Assembly (NCBI GenBank): GCA_022828595.1
Contig: JAKGHH010000002.1
Location: 42,626,222-42,690,221 of the forward strand
Direction: 5' to 3'
Origin: Nelumbo lutea
Lineage: Eukaryota; Streptophyta; Magnoliopsida; Proteales; Nelumbonaceae
Length of the DNA stretch: 64,000 nucleotides
A program made the translations under genes and the position numbers. Below, in pieces: positions 1 through 10,600 of this stretch. Positions within the stretch are counted from its first letter, which is position 1. Each line of letters opens with the position of its first letter. The notes beneath the pieces were generated by a model, which had not been told where the DNA came from, did not search any database, and worked only from the letters and a program-made list of their open reading frames with translations.

Positions 1-952
1 ACCCCTAGGGGTGGCCCTTCCCAACCTCTTGGAGGGGTGCCATCCAAGACCCCGGGGTTGAGTTGGACTCTGAAACTCGGAAAATGCTATTGTCCTGGGC
101 AGGTGTAGGCCTTCTCTGTTCAAATTACTTGACCGAGGAGAAGCTCGTGCAAGCTGGCCTGAGTCCGGGTAGGTTGCCTTTTAGGTCGCATAGTGCCTTG
201 TAAAAATATATCATATGTGTATACATATATTTTCTTTTTTACTAGACTAATACCTTGTGGTTTTTGGCAGCCATCATGTCTAGTGTTGATGTGCGCCGCC
301 TTCTTTCCAACAACCAGAAGCGTAAGGCGAAAAGGTCGCGTCCTGACCGAACTCTCACTTCTGCGAGCACTGAGTTCGAGTCTGCTGAGCCAGACTTTGT
401 TTCTCCACCGCCTGAAGTTCCACCGGCCCCATTTGAAGAAGGTGTTGGAGAAGGTGGCCTCGAGGAGGGTGAGCTCCCGAGGCAAGGGGTGATTCCTCCT
501 GGTCCTTCCCGCCCATTCCCCTACCCGCAGTTCCCAGTGGGGAACTGGGAGGGTGTCAATGAGTACCTCGTGGCTGGGCGGAAGAGTCGAAGGGCGATCT
601 CCCACGAGGAGGTCACTAGGTGGGGGGAGATGGAGTCTAGGTCACTCGCCGCACTCGCCACCTCACACTGTATGGTGGTAAGTGGTCCTTCCTCTTTTCT
701 TCTCGCTCTTTCCTTTCTTTTGCTATTTTCTGAACTTAGTCCCTTGTTTGGCAGGTGAACTCTGCCATCCACACCATGGCCCTCCAGACCAACATCCACT
801 CCAGCGACGCTCGTAAGCAAAGGGTCCTTGTCCAAAAGCTCCTAGTTGAACTCGAACAGGCCCGAGGTGAGCTCCTTCAGACTCGCATGGGGAGCGAGGC
901 CCAAGAGATGCTCGCCTGTGACGAGGTGGAGGTAGAGGAGGTGGACCCTTGA
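1..952 (+). pseudogene. Antisense gene of element A, PF04195-like protein, 3' part (3 exons)
   Basis: The visible exons are the end of exon 1 (to 168), exon 2 (271-677) and exon 3 (755-952). Intron 1 is GTAGGT...GGCAG, phase 1. Intron 2 is GTAAGT...GGCAG, phase 0. Both occur at the same places and phases in elements B and C. Exon 1 has the segment beginning GWPFPT that follows the PF04195-like domain. Exon 2 carries a basic run (QKRKAKRSR) that may be a nuclear localisation signal, then a Pro/Glu-rich stretch. Exon 3 begins VNSAIHTMALQ and is a short helical tail, much shorter than in B and C. A TAG at 6-8 is in frame with exon 1, so the copy is probably dead, although 9-168 and exons 2 and 3 stay open. 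Confidence 0.7.
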
Positions 953-1730
953 GGCTGGCGGCTCTGTTTTTCCGTTTTTTTTTACTAACTTCTGGTGGTT
1001 CTCGGGTCCCAGAACTGGGTTTTCATAAATCTTCTTCTTGGGCAATTGTGCCCTTTTTTACTTCTTGTTGAACTTTCCCGAGCTGTTTAGCTCGGTTTTT
1101 TATTTATGAAATAGTAATGAAAATTTTCTTTTTCTTCTAAGTATGGTGTGTTCTTTTTATTTTTTTATTTTTGCCAAAGCGATCTCATCACTCGAGCTAT
1201 TAGAGCTGCATACCCAAAGTAGGATTTTTCGGTAATCGTTATCCCGAGCTATCACTTAGTGTTTGAGGCATCGCTATAGTATAACGTGAAGTAATTACCA
1301 TGTATGCCTGAACTATATGTTTGTAGGTTGTGCTTACTTGGTCCAACCGATGTACTAAGACGATCTATGCTTTGTAGGGTTCAGACCCGAGCTGCATACG
1401 CCTCTGATATTTCATACCTTGCCTTTATCAATGAATTGGCTAAGTCTTTCATAGTGTCGAGGTCTTAGTTAGCTTAGTGTTTTAGCCCTAAGGCAGAGGG
1501 GGTGACTTATGGTCTACCTTGGAGTCCGCCCATGCCATGGAGGCGAATGGGTCTTATTTCACTCAAGTCGTGTTAGCTCGGCATTTTGGCCATTAGGCTT
1601 TGAGAGTGATTCATGGTCTACTCAGTAGTTCGCCCATGCCATAGAGGCGACTGGGTCTTATTGCACCGAGGTCCTGTTAGCTCAGCATTTTGGCCCTTAG
1701 GCTTTGAGAGTGACTCATGATCAACTCGGT
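953..1730. repeat. Untranslated spacer with about 125 bp tandem repeats, element A
   Basis: This gene-free spacer separates the antisense gene from integrase. From about 1440 to 1725 a unit of about 125 bp recurs, marked by GCCCATGCCATGGAGGCGA (near 1530) and GCCCATGCCATAGAGGCGA (near 1632), and by 'gctcggcattttggcc'. Elements B and C have matching arrays in the same place. Tandem repeats between pol and the 3' LTR are typical of Tat/Ogre-type elements. Confidence 0.75.
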
Positions 1731-1732
1731 AG

Positions 1733-2761
1733 TTACAGGTAATACTGCCTTAAGTTTACAATATTCCATGCCCGAGGTACTTGTTTCCCTTCAAGGGTCT
1801 CGAGCTCGTACGTTCCTTCCCCGAGCACCCATTTCACATGGTAAGGCCCTTCCCAATTTGGTCCGAGCTTACCAACGCTGGGCTCAAGTACCATAACTTT
1901 GCGAAGGACCATGTCATTGATGCAGAGGTTCCGCTTATTGACCCTGGCGTTATAGTACTGAGCTCCTCTTTGCTGGTAAGCTGTGGTCCTGATATATGTG
2001 AGGTCCCTTACTTCGTCGAGTAGGTCAAGGTTGGTACGTAGCTCATCTTCGTTTGTCTTGTCATCATATGCTTCCAGTCGTAGCGAGGGAACCTCGATCT
2101 CAATTGGGATGACTGCTTCAGTGTCGTAGGTGAGGTTGAATGGAGTCTCTCTTGTGGCGGTCTTCTCTGTGGTTCGGTAAGCCCATAGAACACTGGGTAG
2201 CTCGTCTGCCCATAGTCCTTCAGCTCGATCTATCCGTGCCTTCAATTCGTGGAGGATAGCTCTGTTCGTGACCTCTGCTTGACCGTTTGCTTGAGGGTGT
2301 GCGATTGAAGTGAAGTTCTGTCGGATCCCCATGTCTTGGCACCGGTTCTGGAATTTAATGTCATCGAACTGCTTACCATTGTCAGAAATTAGTACCCGAG
2401 GTAACCCGAAGCGGCACACTATTTTCTTCCAAAAGAAGTTCAAGACGTTTCAGGCTGTAATTGTTACGAGTGGTTCAGCTTCTACCCAATTGGTGAAATA
2501 ATCCACTACTATCACCAGGAACTTCCTCTGGCCTGTCACTGGTGGAAATGGTCCGAGTATATCGATGCCCCATTGTGCGAAAGGCCACGGGCTGGTGAGA
2601 TACTTGAGGTCGGCAGTGGGCTGATGGTGGATATTGGCATGCTTCTGGCACTTGTCACAATTTCTGACGAGCTCAACAACGTCTGTTTTCATTGTTGGCC
2701 AGTAGAACCCCTGTCGTAGTGCTTTATGGGCGAGGGCTCTACCCCTAAGTGTCCGCCGCAC
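1733..2761 (-). pseudogene. Integrase of element A (two reading frames)
   Basis: The N-terminal part (2761-2450) holds the end of the zinc-binding domain, with CDKCQKHANIHH, then the core start QWGIDILGPFPP with the first catalytic Asp. The rest (2443-1733) continues with LISDNGKQF (second Asp) and HPQANGQAEVTNRAI (third acidic residue, Glu), followed by the C-terminal domain ending LRQYYL. The two parts are in the same frame but are split by a TGA where element B has Arg (CGA), a CpG transition. The catalytic triad is otherwise present. Confidence 0.9.
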
Positions 2762-3330
2762 AGGCCCTCATGAGTGTCATGGAGTACGAGCTCGGATTGG
2801 AAGGTCGCAAGCAGCGCAGGTAGGGGAGCGGGTAGGATCTGCAGGGAGGGTCCCGTGTAACAGGAATCTCGCGAGCGGGTTAATCCAGCTCGGCTCTGCT
2901 TGAACGACAGGAGCGACCTCCTCTGCCCCCCCGAGAATGCTAGGCCGAGGCAGGTTCTCTATGTACACGGTTCTCATGGTGTTATCACTGGTGCTGGCTA
3001 ACCGGGATAGGGTGTCGGCCTCAGCGTTCTTCTACCTCGAGACTTGCCTGATGAAGTGTGACTGGAAGTTGAGCAGAGCCTCTCTTACTTTGGCTAAGTA
3101 GGCAATAATAGTCGGTTCGCGAGCTTTGTATTCGCCTGTGACATGATTGACCACGAGCTAGGAATCGTTGTAGATGATGATATATTTGGCTTTCACTTCT
3201 TTGGCTAGAGCTAGCCCGGCTATCAACGCTTCATACTTCGCTTCATTGTTGGATGCCGCGAATTCGAAGCGTAGTGCATACTCCAGTTTTGTGCCACTTG
3301 GGCCGTGCAGAACTATTCCAGCTCTGCTGC
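2762..3330 (-). pseudogene. Second (archaeal-like) RNase H region of element A
   Basis: This aligns with the 'HIVICSDSQLMVNQVTGEYE' domain of B (42921-42511) and C (62925-62539). It is the extra RNase H domain typical of Tat-lineage elements, lying between the normal RNase H and integrase. In A it is broken by several stops, including a TAG replacing the Gln of SDSQL (near 3161), and no long frame survives. The segment EEPWILH (near 3365) is still TGG-coded here, whereas B and C have a stop at that Trp. Confidence 0.75.
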
Positions 3331-3539
3331 CTTACTAGTTGGAGGATCCGTCTATGTGAAGGATCCAGGGCTCCTCATCCCAGTCCATGCTTGGCCTAAC
3401 TAGGAGAGATGCCGCATTGACTGCTACCTCACAGTGCTCGGGCTCAACCGGCCTGGGAGCTCCGGGCTCACCCAAACTTGGGGCCTCGTGCTCAACCGGC
3501 CTGGGACTTCAGAGCTGAAAGTGCACTCCACGATGACGT

Positions 3540-4790
3540 CTGCTAAGGCTTAGGCCTTAATAGCAATTTGTGGCTTGTATTGGAGATCGTACTCGCTGAG
3601 CTCAATGGCCCACTTGTCAATCGACTAGAGACCTCGGGCTTGAGTAGGACTTGCCTCAGAGGTTCGTTGGTGAGGACGATAACAGTATGAGCTTGAAAGT
3701 ACGGAAGGAGCTTTCGGGCTGCAATAACCAGTGCATAGGCCAATTTTTCTATCTCTGGATATCTTGTCTTTGCTCCCTGCAACACTTTACTAACATAGTA
3801 GATAAGTCGTTGAACTCGATCTACTTCTTTTATTAGTACCGAGTTGACCACTTCGTCACTTGCCGAGAGGTACAGCTCCAAAACATCACCCTCTTTGGGC
3901 CGGATTGACCGGTATGATGGTGAAGTACTTTTTGAGCTCATCAAACACGAACTGACAATCTTGGGTCCATTCAAACCCTTTGCTTTTAATTGCTTTAAAC
4001 AAAGGTAGGCAGCGATCTGCCGATTTGGATATGAAGTGGCTCCGAGCGGCTATTCGGCCATTCAACCTCTGAACCTCCTTCACTTTTTGGGGTGTCTCAT
4101 ATATAGGATGGCCTTTATTTTGTTCGGGTTGGCTTCAATGCTGCGCTGGTTTACGATGTCTCCCAGAAATTTACCCGAGGTGACACCAAAGACACACTTA
4201 TTCGTGTTTAGCTTCATATTGAATCTACGCAGGACTTCAAAAACTAAATTCAAGTCTTGTATTAAGTCGCATGAGAACTGGGTTTTGACGACCATGACGT
4301 CTACATAACATTATACTTTTTGGCGAATCAATGGCTCAAACAGTTTATTTACAAGTCTTTGAAAGGTCGCCCCAGCATTTTTTAACTCGAAGGGCATGAC
4401 CTTGTAATAGTACAGACCGAGCTCAGTTACAAAGGCAGTCTTTTCTTCATCTGTCGGGTCCATCCTAATCTAGTTGTAGCCCGAGTCAGTGTCCAAAATG
4501 CTTAGCAACTCATGCCTCGAGGTCGTATCCACCTCACGGTCGATCCTGGGAAGTGGGAATCTGTCCTTTGGGCAAGCTTCGTTCAGGTCGGTGTAGTCGA
4601 CGGAGCTCGGGTAATGGACTTCCCTGATAAAATCGGCTGCAAAGAACTTCCCGACCTCCTCGTCGACTGCCCTCCACCATTCTGGGGCTAGGCTGCGTTT
4701 CTTCTATCTAACGGGCCCAACTACAGGATCAGTATTAAACTTATGAGTTATGATGTTAGGGTCTATGCCGGGCATTTCTGCCGCGGACTA
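3540..4790 (-). pseudogene. Reverse transcriptase and RNase H of element A, inactive
   Basis: Fragments of reverse transcriptase are clear: the region homologous to CPKDCFPLPRIDRLVD (near 4570-4500), KCVFGVTSGKFLGDIVN (near 4200) and KEVQRLNGRIAA (near 4060). These are followed by RNase H-type sequence (LELYLSASDEVVNSVLIKE; YPEIEKLAYALVIAARKL). The active site, YIDD in B and YVDD in C, reads YVDV here (near 4287-4298), so the second catalytic Asp is lost. There is also a stop just before it. About 60 bp present in B (the stretch before MCVDYTDLN) are missing near 4595-4605. The gene is clearly dead. Confidence 0.88.
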
Positions 4791-5560
4791 GGAAAAAATA
4801 TCTAAATTCTCAAGTAAAGAGCGTACCAATTTAGATCGCAGAGGCTCCTTAATGGAATTACTGATCTGAAGCGTCCGAGCAGGGTCCTCCGTCGAGGCTA
4901 GGATGGAGACGGTCTCTTCTGTGGGTGCATCTCGCTCCTCGTTGTGCTCCATAGGTCGCTCCAGCTCGAGGTCATCAGCCACCTTGGTTTTTCTCTTAAG
5001 GGTGGCGACATAGCATTTGCGAGACTCAAGCTAGTCACCTCGCGCAATCCGGATTCCGAAGTCCGTGGGGAACTTCATGGCTAAGTAGTAGGTTGACACC
5101 ACGGCACATAAGGCATGGGTAATCGACTGACCTACTATGGCATTATACGGGGAAAGGGTTGCGACCACTAAGAAATCGTGGTTGAGCCTCACTATGCTCC
5201 GCCAAGTGCCGACCTCCATGGGTACTGTAATCCTTCCCAGAGGCCTAACTTCCTCTCCGTTGAAGCTTATTATGGGAGTGTTTGTGGGTTTTAGGTCGCT
5301 CTCCTGGAGCTGTAGTTGGTCGAAGGCTGCTTTGAAGAGGATGTCCGTTGAGCTGCCTGAGTCGACGAGGATGCGCCTGACTTCGAAGCCGTTGATCTTC
5401 ACCTTTATGACGAGCGCGTCATCATGGGGGTAGTGGACCCCATGTGCGTCATCTTCTGCGAAAAGGATGGTATCTTCCAACCTTGGCCTTTTTGGGGGGT
5501 TCTGCTCTTCCCTGGCGACTTCGCGAGCTGCAGCTGAGGTACAACCCGCCACAATCGAGC
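4788..5560 (-). pseudogene. Aspartic protease region of element A
   Basis: The frame 5552-5031 has the retropepsin signature ILVDSGSSTDILF (near 5370-5330), followed by HDFLVVATLSPYNAIVG, which is typical of the Tat/Athila-type protease region. The next frame (4982-4788) is the linker to reverse transcriptase. It is followed by a TAG after PVR and before KKR (near 4709-4711), at the same codon as in element B. The Asp-Ser-Gly of the protease is intact. Confidence 0.85.
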
Positions 5561-5649
5561 CTCCAACTATGACGTGGATGGTCCCCCAAACTGGTCTCTC
5601 TTCGGGGGGATGCTTCTGCGGCGGTTACGCTTGCCTGCTGGACTCGGGA

Positions 5650-7383
5650 GCATCTCTACTCTACTCCCCTTGTCAACCTGTTTTATTATTATTATTATTA
5701 TTTAGTACAAAATTTCTCAAATATTCGCCATGGATGAGTTCCTCTATTTCATCGTGGAGGTTTTTACAACTTTTGGTGCTATGGCTGTGATCTTTATGAA
5801 AACTACAATACAGTTTTTTATTTCTAGCATTAGGGTCAGCCTTCAACCGAGGTGGCCACCTCACCTACGAAGCATCCTTGATCACCATGAGGATCTCGGT
5901 CCGCTTTGTGATGAGGGGTGTGTAGTCCCTTTCGGCTGCTAGAGCTCGGAAAGGCTAGTTTGGCCTTGCCCCCCGAGCTTGGTCCTTCTTCTTCCTGCTG
6001 TTGCCCTGAGCTAGGGGCTTTGGTCCCCTCTTCCTTTTCTCAAGGGCCTCAGTCACGATCACTGTCCCTATGAACCGATCTGCGAGCTTGAGGAACTCGG
6101 TCACGGTCTTGGGTTGATTGACAACTATGTGCCACTTGAACTCTTTGTGGATGATACCTCGCTTGGCTGTGGTGAGGTGAACTGCGGGATCCAGGTCGGC
6201 TATCTGCAAACAAGCGTCGTTGAACCACTTGATGTAATTCTGAATGGACTCCCATTCCTTTTGAACTATGCCGATGAGGCTTCCCTGAGTTCTCGGGCAC
6301 CTTTTGCTGGTGACGAAGTGGGAGGTGAAAACTTGCACAAACTGCACCCAGCTTCTTATCGAACCAGGCGTGAGGTTACGGTACCATTACCCCTTTGAAG
6401 GTGGTGGAGAAGGCCACGAACATGCAGGATTCACTGGCTCTTGCCAGGTTTATCTGGGACTGGAAGGCGTCCACGTGATCATTTGGATCGAAGGATCCGT
6501 CGTACTTGTCCAATAGAGGGAGCTTAAAGTCCCTTGGCATGGGGACAACAAGGAGTTCTGGAGATAATAGGGAAGAAACTGAGAGGAGAGGGGTAGCTTT
6601 CACTTCACCTGAGCATACCTCCTTTTTTCCTTTGAGCTCGGGAGAGACTCGGGTAGCAGTTTGACGAGCTCACCGACGTCTTTGTTGTTGCTATGATGCC
6701 TCGGCGTTGGTACTTGATGCTTCAGTGTCGCTAAGTTCGACGGGCTTAGACTGTTAGTGGTGGCTCTGATCCAAAGGGCCCTGCCTATAGTTTGTGGCCA
6801 GGACCTCGAACGGATTCTCTATGAGCGGGAGCTCGAACTGCAAAGGCCAGGGTGATACAGGCTTGGTTGGCTGGGAGGCCCCCAACCTGCCCATAGACTG
6901 TGAGGCGGGGGTGGTCAGCCTCTCCTTCTGGCTATGGGAAGAGGCTTGGCTCTTGGCGGGATCCTGGGCCTGGGAGGCCTCTCCCCGGCGAGGTCGTTCA
7001 CTCCAGTGGGAGGGCTTGGTCTGCTTCATGGCCGGATGCCGAGGGGGAAGTGATGGTTGGGCCTGAGGCAAAGAGGGAAACTGCTATTGATACTAGTATT
7101 AGGAAACCTGGTGCAACACTTGTTGTTAATAGAGTTGGAATTGTTGAAATTGTTGCATGGTTCGCATGCACTGCATTAAGTCCTCCAACTGGTTCGGGTT
7201 GGCCGTTGGGGACACAACCGAGGGTTCAGCAAAGGTTGCGCCAATTGTGGAAGGGAGTGGAGCGACCGCAGGTGCCACGGAGAGGGGGACGGTGAACAGC
7301 CCAATATAGACAGTAGGAAGTTGGGGCTGCTCCCCAAAAGTGTTCTGGCTGGCACCACGTCCGGCATTGCTGGAAGAAGCCAT
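5650..7383 (-). pseudogene. gag polyprotein of element A (fragmented)
   Basis: The ATG at 7383 begins MASSSNAGRGA, matching MASSSSNRHNA of element B just inside the primer site. A Pro/Gln-rich N-terminal part (7383-6754) is followed by the capsid-like core (6603-5955), which includes LPLLDKYDGSFDPNDHVDAF and WESIQNYIKWFNDACLQI (retrotransposon gag family, PF03732-like). The nucleocapsid-like end YCSFHKDHSHSTKSCKNLHD (near 5810-5750) holds a Cys-His pattern. Stops and frameshifts near 7126, 6440 and 6330 break it. An Asn run (near 5690) is encoded by a TTA repeat on the plus strand. Confidence 0.88.
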
Positions 7384-7444
7384 GAATGCTAAGTTTTTAG
7401 AAAAGGAAACTGTAAAAGCTTAGAGGAAGGCTTTTGAAGCGTTT

Positions 7445-7462
7445 CCCACAGACGACGCCAAA
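7445..7462 (-). other. Primer binding site of element A
   Basis: Read on the minus strand this is TTTGGCGTCGTCTGTGGG, directly after the LTR end. Element B has the same site with GGCGCCGTCTGTGGGA. Sites of this form prime minus-strand synthesis in many plant Ty3/gypsy elements. The tRNA was not identified. Confidence 0.8.
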
Positions 7463-8380
7463 TGATGCGGCTCGATCCGGGCACTCCTAGCTAGTTGCTG
7501 ACTGGCTCCTAGCTGGCAACGGATGGCACCTGAGAAGAAGAAGGTGAAGGATTCACGGGGGATTTGCCCGGCAGGACTACTCCGAAGCTTAAGTTAGAAC
7601 GCTGGGGTAGAAAGTAAAGAGTGTAAAGAGGCTAAGAGTGTAGGTCGCGCTAGATCGCTGAGTTCTCAAGATTAGCTCGAGAGCAAGTAAGATGGCTCAA
7701 AATCAGATTCGATCAGAGATCCCTCTCCCCTTCGACTAAGAGGCTTTTATAGGGGCGTTCTTTCCAAATCAGGCGTAACCGCCACTGGGCTTCTATCGCA
7801 GCCGTTACCTACCAGGGTTGTGCAGGTGACCGTTGCAGGGTACTACCCAATTGGATGACACGTCCCCGGAGGACAGGCACGCCACCATCTGTCGAGAGTC
7901 GTGGGTACAGTCTGTCGAATGGGCAGGGACTGTCCCGTCAGTCCAGAGACGTGGTGTAGTCTAACGGGTATGATCTTGTTAGATAGAAACTTCCTAGGAG
8001 CATCGCGTTGCTTAGTCGCGAGCTACCCTGTTGCGCAGCGAGCTATCTTGTCGCGAGCTACTTTGTGGGGAGCTCCCAGGGGTACTTCGAGGTGACCCTC
8101 ATCGAGATTGTCTTTGGGCAGTCTTTCTGCCTAATTGTTGGAGCGAGCTGATTACCCTAGCTCGCGAGTTGGGATAGTCTTGGAGTATTCCCTTTCAGTA
8201 GCTCGGGGGACCTCGAGCTTGTGTTGTAGCGAGCTCCGCCTATATTGAGCTATGACGTAGCGAGCTGTCTTGTAGGTTCATTACTTAGTCGCAGTCAGGT
8301 TGTGGTGTTGAGCTGTTGCTTGTGCTGAGTTAGGTCCATGTGTCATTGTCTCAAGGGGTCGGGTCAAATCATCCTCCATC
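7463..8380 (-). repeat. 5' LTR of element A
   Basis: This homologue of the LTRs of B and C begins (plus strand) TGATGCGGCTCGATCCGG and ends near CCTCCATC. The terminal TG of the sense strand has decayed to CG. On the minus strand a TATAAAA box lies at 7751-7745, with equivalents in B and C. Short repeats of the type TCGCGAGCTA occur near 8010-8060. Confidence 0.85.
7745..7751 (-). promoter_or_regulatory. LTR TATA box, element A
   Basis: TATAAAA on the minus strand, preceded by CGCCCC and followed by GCCT. It lies about 630 bp into the LTR, matching the position of TATA-like sequences in the LTRs of B (47504-47498) and C (57310-57305). It is the expected promoter for gag-pol. Confidence 0.6.
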
Positions 8381-9827
8381 GTATACTATAATTAATATTT
8401 ATTTTATCTTTAGTAATTATTTATTGTTTTTTTATAAATATGCTTTCAATAATTATTTGTAAATGTATTTTTTATTTTGTTATTTAATAGAAAATCATCA
8501 ATATTTATTGGAGATTTAAAAACTGTTATTTTACTTTTGAAGTTTAATTTATCGTATTTATTGCATTTTTGTTATAAATTTATTTTTAGTAATTATATAT
8601 TTTTTATAATTTATAGATTAATACTTATTAGAGATTAAACTATTATTTAAGATTACACTATTTATTGACTAATTTAGTATATTTTCAATATTTATTATAT
8701 TTTTGTTATATATCTATTATATTTTCATTATAAACTTATTTTCAATAATTGTGTACGTTTGCTATAAATTCTCAATAATTATTAGAGATTAAACTATTGT
8801 TATTTATTAGATATTAGACTATAAATTTAGTTGAAATTAGGGTGTTCAATGATTGGCTCAGTTCAGTTGTAGGTTGTTTCGCCAACTAAATCGACCTAGT
8901 CAAGTCCGTAGTTTGTCACTTGAAATTGATTGACCATTAGCAAAAACCCACCAACTCAGTCAAGTCCCCACCCCACTCTCTAATCAATTCCTAAGATGCA
9001 TCCCTCCCCCGAATCTATATCTAGTCCCCCTCATTTAAAATAATCATATTAACTAATAAATAGTTAAATACGGTTAATATTTAATCCCACCCATATTCAA
9101 TGAGTATTAAATAGTGTTATTACCAAAAGTTAATAAATACAATTAGTAAATTGCCAAAAATTAAATATTTTTATTACTACGGTTTGTAAATTACCAAAAA
9201 TTAATAGATATTATTATTAATTAACACATTAACAACATTTTATAGAAATTGGAAACTCTTTAACTAGTTTCTATAAACTTGAGAATTATATTTAACAATT
9301 ATCAAAAAGGATAAAAATTTAGTTATTGTTATTATTATAATTAATAACCAAATACAAGTGGGGGAACAAAATATTATAATGTTTGAAAATAGAATTATTA
9401 ATTAATTTATATTGAAAAATAAATGATAAATTAGGAAATTTTATTACATTTGATAGATTTTGGAAAACCATTGAAAAATTATGTAATTTTCTTGACAAAT
9501 TATTGAAAGTTATTAAAGATAAATGACTATGGGAAATAGAAAACTCTAACTTGAACAAATAATTACACAGATTATTAAGATAAATTAGTATAATTCTGTA
9601 AGTAAACCATTTAAAAAGAAAATAAATTATTTAATAAAAATTAAATAAATTTGAATAAATTTTCAAAATTACACAAGTACAATAAATTTTCCGAAATTTT
9701 TACAAAATTACATTTTTGAATATTAAAGACAATTTAGTATACTTAAGAAATTTACCATGTGGTTGATACTCAATATATCCTTTTGATCATTTCTATCATC
9801 AAATTGAATATTGGGTTGGTGGGGACA
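8381..9827. other. AT-rich intergenic DNA, no gene seen
   Basis: This is strongly AT-rich, with repeated phrases such as 'ttattagagattaaactatt' (near 8625 and 8775), suggesting an old degenerate repeat. The reading frames present are short and of biased composition. No RNA gene or coding similarity was recognised. Confidence 0.6.
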
Positions 9828-10105
9828 GTGTTTTCAAAACTGGATCAAACCAAATTGTTAGATTGGAAAAATTGGGAATCGGACACCGTTTCACCTCAAA
9901 ACCGCTTTTTGTCAAAAAATCATTTATTTGGTTAGCGAACCGCTAATTTGGGTGGTCGAATTGTCAACCCAGACAATAATTTTTGGCCTTTTTTTGTTTT
10001 TCTAACTTTTTATTTTATTTTGTTAGAGCGGGTCATCCATTTGGACTGAACAGTTAGACTGTTTGACACCATAACGGTTCCCTATCCGGTCCAATTTTAA
10101 AAACC
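9828..10105. repeat. Dispersed inverted-repeat element R1, copy 1
   Basis: It starts GTGTTTTCAAAACTGGA and ends TCCAATTTTAAAAACC, which are inverted versions of one another. The interior (AACCGCTAATTTG..., GTCAACCC, GCGGGTCATCCATTTGGAC) matches a second copy at 53029-53333. Similar short elements with GGTTTT-AAAACC ends are common in plant genomes as non-autonomous DNA transposons. A partial flanking repeat GGACAG is visible on both sides. Confidence 0.6.
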
Positions 10106-10600
10106 TTGGACAGGGAGTGGGTGCCTTCTTGAGCTTGGCTTGGTGTGCGGCATGGCATGACCCAAGGCTTAGCCAACGGACTAGCCTGACCCACGGCATG
10201 GCACGGGCCCATACGGGCTCGAGCCGTGGGCCTTGCCGAACCGATCCCCCAAATTATCCTAGAGGAGAGAGGCATGGCCTGGGACGCCTCGTTGGCCAGT
10301 ACGACACAACTTGCACTTTGTGCGGGCCACATGCGGGTCATGTCGTGTCGACCCAACACAACCCAATTTACAGTTCTACTTGAACCCGCCCCATATTGGG
10401 GACGAGGTAGGGAAATTCGAGGATTTTCCATCATTGATGAGGAGTGGGGTACCTTGCCCTTGAACTCGCCCAACATTGAGGAGTGGTTTACCTTACCCTG
10501 AACCCGCATGACACCGGGGATGGGGCGGGGATGGGTTAGAATGTCTTGACTATGGGGCAGGAAAAGGGATGGGGTGCCCTACCTTGAACCCACCCTATTG
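10106..10600. repeat. GC-rich repeat resembling hAT subterminal DNA
   Basis: This GC-rich island in AT-rich surroundings is full of 'cggcatggcacgggcc'-type words like those at the ends of the hAT elements near 15970-16060 and 25440-25780. Further on it has 'ggggatggggcggggatggg' words like those near 14940-15400. The reading frames here follow base composition and no protein was recognised. Confidence 0.45.

Larger units (their letters stand above)
1..8380 (-). mobile_element. Ty3/gypsy Tat-lineage LTR retrotransposon, element A (cut by window edge)
   Basis: Read on the minus strand the order is LTR (8380-7463), primer site, gag, protease, reverse transcriptase, RNase H, a second RNase H-like domain and integrase. 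A separate gene on the plus strand follows. The 3' LTR lies left of the window. Integrase after RNase H makes this Ty3/gypsy. The second RNase H and the antisense gene point to the Tat lineage. The coding region has many stops, an altered reverse transcriptase active site and an internal deletion, so the copy cannot move by itself. Family level is certain; the lineage is inferred from domain order. Confidence 0.93.

Noticed and set aside
1781..2023. Plus-strand frames across the integrase regions, also at 41931, 61411 and 62252
   Set aside because: They are opposite-strand shadows of the retrotransposon pol frames.
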